This document shows, one piece after another, positions 7,347 to 10,112 of a DNA stretch of 10,112 bases. Numbering within the stretch: position 1 is the first letter of the stretch; each line of letters begins with the position of its first letter. Origin of the DNA: an uncultured Spirochaetaceae bacterium (GTDB taxonomy: Bacteria > Spirochaetota > Spirochaetia > SZUA-6 > Bin103). The stretch is from assembly GCA_913043885.1 (NCBI GenBank), contig CAJWOB010000062.1, positions 1 to 10,112 of the forward strand. The letters run 5' to 3'. The notes below the pieces were generated by a model that saw only the letters and a program-made list of their open reading frames with translations, made no database searches and was not told where the DNA came from. The translations under genes and the position numbers were made by a program.

Positions 7347-7472
7347 GATCCCAGCGAGGGTTCAGTGGGTCAGACGGCGCCGTCGCATCGCCGGCGCGGT
7401 GTTATCCGTATAGCGTGCGGATACCGCGCGCGGAGCCGTCCCCGCTATCCGTGCGCTATCCGGGTAACGAGG

Positions 7473-7967
7473 CTAGTTCGCCCACAGATCGAACTCCGTC
7501 CGCAGGGCGGCTTCGAGCGCGCCCATGTCGACGGTGCTCAGCACGCCGTGTAGCTCGCGCAGGGAGGAGCGCGGGATGGTCGACAGTTGGTCCGGCGCGG
7601 CGTCATAACGCCGCAGCCCCACGGTCACCGACACGCGGGCCCCTTCTGCCCGCATGGCCGGCTCCACCAGTGGCACCACTTGCACGCGATCCAACGCTTG
7701 GTCGGCCATCTCGGCGCTCACGACCACGAGGGGGCTCTTGTCCGCAATCGACCAGACCTGCCCTCGGCTGCAGAATGGTAGCCCTGTGGCGGTCTTCTCG
7801 CTCATTGCCAGAGCCATGAACGTGCGCTTGGTATCGCCGATCATCAGATGATCGATGATCAGCGACTCGATGTACGCGCTGCGATGCCGAGCGCCGATGT
7901 GCCTGAGCAGCTGCTCGTACGTGCCTTCGCTCAGAGTAATCTGCGGATTGCGCCGAATCGATGGCAT
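7473..7967 (-). CDS. Ribbon-helix-helix antitoxin domain fused to MazF/CcdB-like toxin domain
   Basis: A 164-residue protein whose ATG (7967-7965) is preceded by a good Shine-Dalgarno, AAGAGG, 6 bases upstream. Residues about 8-42 read as a ribbon-helix-helix DNA-binding domain: strand PQITLS, helix EGTYEQLLRHIGARHRS, helix AYIESLIIDHL. Residues about 66-162 resemble a MazF/CcdB-fold toxin: RGQVW (68-72), PLVVVSAEMADQALDRVQVVPLV (79-101), PDQLSTIPRSSL (125-136), GVLSTVDMGALEAALRTEFDLW (141-162). The two are normally separate genes, antitoxin first. Here they share one chain with a linker of about 22 residues containing two Met codons (51, 55) that might mark an old toxin start. The toxin half lacks the usual first-loop segment with R-G-S-E and R-P, and has LVEP where MazF has a Thr-Ser, so RNase activity is doubtful. 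It could be a neutralised or autorepressing relic. Domain calls are from pattern only. Confidence 0.7.
   Translation of the reverse strand: MPSIRRNPQITLSEGTYEQLLRHIGARHRSAYIESLIIDHLMIGDTKRTFMALAMSEKTATGLPFCSRGQVWSIADKSPLVVVSAEMADQALDRVQVVPLVEPAMRAEGARVSVTVGLRRYDAAPDQLSTIPRSSLRELHGVLSTVDMGALEAALRTEFDLWAN
7839..7860. repeat. Palindrome inside the fusion gene at the domain junction
   Basis: GATCATC-A-GATGATC is a perfect 7-bp inverted repeat with a 1-base centre (7839-7853), and GATGATC is immediately repeated (7854-7860). It encodes residues around 36-43, the end of the ribbon-helix-helix domain, where the fusion to the toxin half begins. It may be fortuitous, since it spells I-I-D-H-L-M-I codons. 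Confidence 0.6.
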
Positions 7968-7990
7968 GCAACGCCTCTTAACGGCGGTCG

Positions 7991-8042
7991 GTCAGCGGCG
8001 CTTCTATCCAAGGCTCCCTCCATGGCCACGGCATCCGCTGAC
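7991..8042. promoter_or_regulatory. Spaced inverted repeat upstream of the fusion gene
   Basis: GTCAGCGG (7991-7998) and CCGCTGAC (8035-8042) are perfect 8-bp inverted arms 36 bases apart in the 92-bp gap between the dehydrogenase stop and the fusion gene ATG. Ribbon-helix-helix antitoxins usually repress their own promoter through inverted repeats, so this is a possible operator. Chance is also plausible for an 8-bp match. No good -10/-35 pair was recognised. Confidence 0.2.
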
Positions 8043-8059
8043 ACTCGTTGGACGTTTAC

Positions 8060-9016
8060 TCATGGCCCTAATCGCCGTCTATGCAGCATTCGTGCGACAG
8101 TCTCGGCCAGCGCTTCATCGTCATCGGCCACCGTGGAATCTAGGTCCTTGCCGGCCCAATCGAGGAGCCCGCGACCGGTTTTGAGGCCCAGGTTCCCCGC
8201 CGCCGCCAGGTCGAGGAGGTGCTGCCGGCCGGCATCGATGCGCTCTCTGCCGCCGTCGTCGTACCGCATCGCCGCTGACAGATCCAACCCGGCCACATCG
8301 CGCTGTGCCAGCGGGCCGCGCACCACGAAGCGCAGTCCGAACCCCTGAGTTATCGAGCGGTCGATATCCTCCGCTGACGCGGTGCCTTCTGCCAGCAGCG
8401 CCAGCGCCTCCCCCATCAACGCCCTCTGCAGCCGGTTGGCGACGTAACCGCTGATATCCCGCTCGATTCGGATTGGCTCCTTGTCGCACGCCTCCCACAG
8501 CGCAACGACGCGGTCGAACACGCCTGCGTCGGTGTCTGCGGTGCGCGATACCTCCACCAGGGGTACGATCTGCGCGGGCAGGAAGAAATGGGAGCCGACC
8601 AGGTGGCTGCGCCGGCGCTCGCTTACCCGCGCCATCACGTCGGCGATGCGGAGGCTGGAGGTGTTGGTGGCGAATATGGCCTCTTCGGGCGCGTAGCCGT
8701 CTATCGTGCCAAACAGCTCCTGCTTGAGGGGCAGGTTCTCGGAGACCGCTTCGACGACGAAGTGAGCGGTCGACGTCGCCTCGGGGAGGTCTCCGGTTAC
8801 GCGGATGCGGTCGGGGATGCGGCGTGCCGTCTCCTTGCTGATCAGGTCGTGACGTCGTAGCCGGGCGACGGAGGCCGCTATCCGACCTGCCGCCGCCTCG
8901 CGCACCTCGGCGCTCGAATCGTGGAGCCACACCGTCGGGCATTGCCGGGCCAACACCTCGGCGATGCCATGGCCCATAGCGCCGGCCCCTATGACAGCGG
9001 CGGTCTCGATACCCAT
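8060..9016 (-). CDS. L-3-hydroxyacyl-CoA dehydrogenase family protein
   Basis: A 318-residue NAD-dependent dehydrogenase of the 3HCDH family, which oxidises (S)-3-hydroxyacyl-CoA in fatty acid degradation, butyrate-type or related pathways. The N-terminal Rossmann domain shows GAGAMGHG (10-17) and Asp33 for the NAD ribose. VVEAVSENLPLKQELF (87-102) and ATNTSSL (116-122) are standard. The catalytic pair is His143 (GSHFFLPA) and Glu155 (PLVEV). The usual HFFNP reads HFFLP, with Leu147 in place of Asn. The C-terminal helical domain begins near 180, with ISGYVANRLQRALMGEAL (188-205) and GLKTGRGLLDW (277-287). Length is normal. Because of the altered motif and a PLVEV context also seen in relatives acting on other hydroxy acids, the exact substrate is unsure. 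An AGGA sequence about 8 bases before the ATG is a plausible ribosome binding site. The neighbouring gene is divergent. Confidence 0.9.
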   Translation of the reverse strand: MGIETAAVIGAGAMGHGIAEVLARQCPTVWLHDSSAEVREAAAGRIAASVARLRRHDLISKETARRIPDRIRVTGDLPEATSTAHFVVEAVSENLPLKQELFGTIDGYAPEEAIFATNTSSLRIADVMARVSERRRSHLVGSHFFLPAQIVPLVEVSRTADTDAGVFDRVVALWEACDKEPIRIERDISGYVANRLQRALMGEALALLAEGTASAEDIDRSITQGFGLRFVVRGPLAQRDVAGLDLSAAMRYDDGGRERIDAGRQHLLDLAAAGNLGLKTGRGLLDWAGKDLDSTVADDDEALAETVARMLHRRRLGP

Positions 9017-9061
9017 GCCGGCATCCTACCGCGACCCGCTGCTCGTCGTAGTATGGGCGCG
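9017..9061. promoter_or_regulatory. Short divergent intergenic region
   Basis: Only 45 bp separate the starts of the minus-strand dehydrogenase and the plus-strand SDR frame, so promoters for both must lie here or inside the genes. TAGTAT (9049-9054) is a weak -10-like match on the plus strand, 7 bases before the ATG at 9062. TAGGAT on the minus strand near 9023-9028 can be read either as a ribosome site or as a -10. Neither is convincing. Confidence 0.25.
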
Positions 9062-9370
9062 ATGGACCTAGGGTTGGCGGGCAAGCGGGCACTGGTGACA
9101 GGCGGCAACCGCGGCATCGGCCGATGCTGCGCGCTGGCATTGGCGGGGGAGGGGGCGCAGGTCTGCGTGACCGCCCGCGACCAGGCGCTCCTGGACGCGG
9201 TCGTTGGCGAGATCGAGACGGGCGGTAAGGTCGGCGGCGGGCATGCGGTGGCCGCCGACCTTACCTCGCCCGAGGGCTGTCAGCGTGTGTTCGAGGCAGC
9301 GGTCGCCACGCTCGGCGGCGTCGATGTTCTGGTGAACTGCGCCAGTCAGGAATACTTTGGCGCGGTGGAC
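9062..9370 (+). pseudogene. Short-chain dehydrogenase/reductase, N-terminal fragment
   Basis: About 103 residues of an SDR oxidoreductase. AGKRALVTGGNRGIG (6-20) is the TGxxxGxG NAD(P)-binding motif. Thr37-Ala-Arg-Asp follows strand 2, ADL (65-67) contacts the adenine, and VDVLVNCAS (87-95) takes the place of the usual N-N-A-G. The homology then ends. The catalytic Ser, Tyr and Lys of the family, expected 40-60 residues further on, never appear in this frame. The fragment has the GC-rich codon use of the rest of the window and sits divergently beside the hydroxyacyl-CoA dehydrogenase, so it probably belongs to this genome. The boundary near 9362-9380 is estimated from where family resemblance stops. 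Confidence 0.75.
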
Positions 9371-10112
9371 CTCAAGGCGCTGAAACTGCGGGTGATCGCG
9401 ATAACCCTGATGTCGGCGCTGCCGGTCCTGCTGCTTCTGCTGTTCTCGAGCCTGTTCGCGCTGTGGGACCCACCCATCGTGCTGGACACCACCACGGCCA
9501 TCTTCATCAGCGTCGTCATCGCGCTGCTCGCCGACGCGGTCCGTGTGCGCAACGCCAAAGCGACCTTTGGCGCGCTGAAGCGCTTCTGGAACGGCATGGG
9601 CAACATCTTCAAGACCGTGGTCACACTCATCGTCGCCGCCGACCTGTTCGCGCGCGGTCTGCTCGCTCTGGGCCTGGTCGATGCGCTCGTCGACATCACG
9701 CAGAACCTCGGTGCCGGCGCGCTCGTCATGGGCATCGTGATGACGGTGCTCATCTTCATGGCATCGGTGCTCATGGGCAGCGGCAACGCCTCCTTCTTCT
9801 CGTTCGGACCGCTGGTTCCCCGCTTGGCGACGGACCTCGCCGTCCCGGCGGAGCGTCTGTTGTTGCCGATGCAGTTCTCGGCCAGCATGGGGCGCAGCAT
9901 GTCTCCCATCGCCGGCGTGGTCATCGCCCCGTTAGCCGTTGTGCTCGGTTTGTTTATGAACCCGAGTGACCGAAAGGGGAGTGGCGGCAACCAAGCGAAT
10001 GATGATTCCTCGAGTGGTCGTAGTGGGTCGGGTATCAGCGCGTCCCGTTTAAGGGCCAACCGCATTAAGTGTGTCAATAACGTGAAGCAGGTTGGCGGTG
10101 CGCTAAACGCCT
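9062..10112 (+). CDS. Mosaic open frame: SDR N-terminus + DcuC C-terminal half + pilin-like piece (runs off right edge)
   Basis: One stop-free frame of 350 codons from the ATG at 9062 to the window end; an in-frame ATG at 9053 is an alternative start. It is not a normal protein. Residues 1-103 are a short-chain dehydrogenase/reductase N-terminus. Residues about 108-289 match the C-terminal half of a DcuC-family C4-dicarboxylate transporter. Residues about 290-350 are a low-complexity Ser/Gly stretch followed by a pilin-like RANRIKCVNNVKQVGGALNA. None of the three pieces is complete: the SDR lacks its Ser-Tyr-Lys active site, and the transporter lacks its N-terminal half and last segment. Two unrelated joins close to a contig end, with a clear change in codon use at the second, point to chimeric assembly. 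A genuine fusion cannot be excluded because the frame is kept twice. Any single product name for the whole frame would mislead. Confidence 0.6.
   Translation, partial: MDLGLAGKRALVTGGNRGIGRCCALALAGEGAQVCVTARDQALLDAVVGEIETGGKVGGGHAVAADLTSPEGCQRVFEAAVATLGGVDVLVNCASQEYFGAVDLKALKLRVIAITLMSALPVLLLLLFSSLFALWDPPIVLDTTTAIFISVVIALLADAVRVRNAKATFGALKRFWNGMGNIFKTVVTLIVAADLFARGLLALGLVDALVDITQNLGAGALVMGIVMTVLIFMASVLMGSGNASFFSFGPLVPRLATDLAVPAERLLLPMQFSASMGRSMSPIAGVVIAPLAVVLGLFMNPSDRKGSGGNQANDDSSSGRSGSGISASRLRANRIKCVNNVKQVGGALNA
9371..9931 (+). pseudogene. DcuC-family C4-dicarboxylate transporter, C-terminal fragment
   Basis: About 185 residues, strongly hydrophobic, with four to five membrane segments. Family marks are DPPIVLDTTTAIFISVVIALL (136-156 of the mosaic frame), FWNGMGNIFKTVVTLIVAAD (175-194), VLMGSGNASFFSFGPLVPRL (236-255) and LLLPMQFSASMGRSMSPIAG (266-285). 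These correspond to the second half of DcuC-type carriers, including the S-x-x-G-R-x-x-S-P stretch near the end. The first half, and the short segment that normally follows the SPIAGVVIA motif, are missing. It uses GC-rich codons like the SDR piece, so it could be from the same or a similarly GC-rich genome. Confidence 0.75.
9932..10112 (+). other. Pilin-like (DUF1559-style) fragment of different composition, partial
   Basis: After the transporter piece the frame continues with PLAVVLGLFMNPSDRKG, a Ser/Gly/Asn-rich linker and RLRANRIKCVNNVKQVGGALNA. The last part resembles the stretch after the N-terminal helix of pilin-like secreted proteins common in Verrucomicrobiota, Lentisphaerota and Planctomycetota (N-R-I-x-C-V-N-N-L-K-Q-x-G). 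G+C from 9961 on is about 57% by my count, clearly lower than upstream, and codons such as AGT, AAT, GGT, TTA and ATT become frequent. It is most likely sequence from another organism joined here by assembly. Confidence 0.55.

Larger units (their letters stand above)
7201..7472. repeat. Gene-free stretch with two diverged copies of a palindrome-rich repeat
   Basis: This 272-bp gap between the fusion gene stop and the ATPase start holds two copies of a compound element. Copy 1 spans about 7218-7327 and copy 2 about 7351-7472. Each starts with an AGCGAGGG-TTCAG-GGGTCA-ACGG block (7218-7244 and 7351-7376). It continues, after a spacer that is 13 bp longer in copy 2, with a 57-bp core (7258-7314 and 7403-7459) that I align with only 2 mismatches. 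The hexamer TATCCG, in one or other orientation, occurs eight times (7258, 7273, 7301, 7316, 7403, 7418, 7446, 7457), with 43 bp between the paired units of each copy. No coding frame of note was seen. It could be a MITE- or REP-like relic, a regulator array or an mRNA structure; I cannot decide between these. Confidence 0.8.

Noticed and set aside
7201..7472. CRISPR array
   Set aside because: There are only two imperfect copies, with internal palindromes and no regular repeat-spacer pattern or cas genes.
8121..9140. Minus-strand open frame of 339 codons
   Set aside because: It is a frame-shifted shadow of the hydroxyacyl-CoA dehydrogenase, very rich in Arg, Pro and Gly.
9463..9969. Plus-strand open frame of 168 codons
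   Set aside because: It is out of frame with the DcuC-like reading and His/Arg-rich, so it is a shadow.
9346..10077. Minus-strand open frame of 243 codons
   Set aside because: It is Ser/Met/Arg/Thr-rich without motifs and antisense to the clear DcuC-like reading.

Overview
The window is GC-rich (roughly two thirds G+C by eye), with strongly G/C-biased third codon positions in nearly all its genes. It looks like one contig of an environmental bacterium. The gene content is compatible with a marine or soil Chloroflexota-like lineage: OppD/OppF-type ATPases, a membrane-anchored SurA/parvulin-like protein, and a Gld-type ABC export cassette. The taxonomic call is weak and rests on family resemblance only. 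No rRNA, tRNA, CRISPR array, phage gene or insertion sequence was seen.

Layout. Positions 1-9016 are almost entirely minus-strand genes. In transcription order (high to low coordinate) they are: an L-3-hydroxyacyl-CoA dehydrogenase (8060-9016); a small protein that reads as a ribbon-helix-helix antitoxin domain fused to a MazF/CcdB-like toxin domain (7473-7967); a gene-free stretch (7201-7472) holding two diverged copies of a hairpin-rich repeat; a three-gene Gld-type ABC cassette of ATPase (6271-7200), permease fused to GldG (3947-6271) and DUF4340 protein (3386-3934); a peptide-type ABC importer ATPase pair, oppD (2299-3336) and oppF (1246-2295); a membrane-anchored parvulin/SurA-like protein (280-1227); and the start of an unrecognised gene that leaves the window (1-226). 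The Gld genes are tightly packed, with a 1-bp overlap and a 12-bp gap. The oppD-oppF-PPIase genes are also close, with 3- and 18-bp gaps. A possible promoter between the two sets suggests two transcription units.

From 9062 to the right end the strand switches. One uninterrupted plus-strand frame runs off the window, but it is a mosaic. It starts as a short-chain dehydrogenase/reductase (SDR) that ends before its catalytic residues. It becomes the C-terminal half of a DcuC-type C4-dicarboxylate transporter, and ends as a lower-GC stretch resembling the region after the N-terminal helix of type IV pilin-like proteins (DUF1559 style). Two unrelated joins within 600 bp of a contig end are best explained by a chimeric assembly, although the frame is open throughout.

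The points most worth a second look are the one-chain antitoxin-toxin fusion with apparently lost nuclease residues, the duplicated palindromic repeat beside it, and the mosaic right end. The metabolic and transport genes are ordinary, with a few altered active-site positions noted below.
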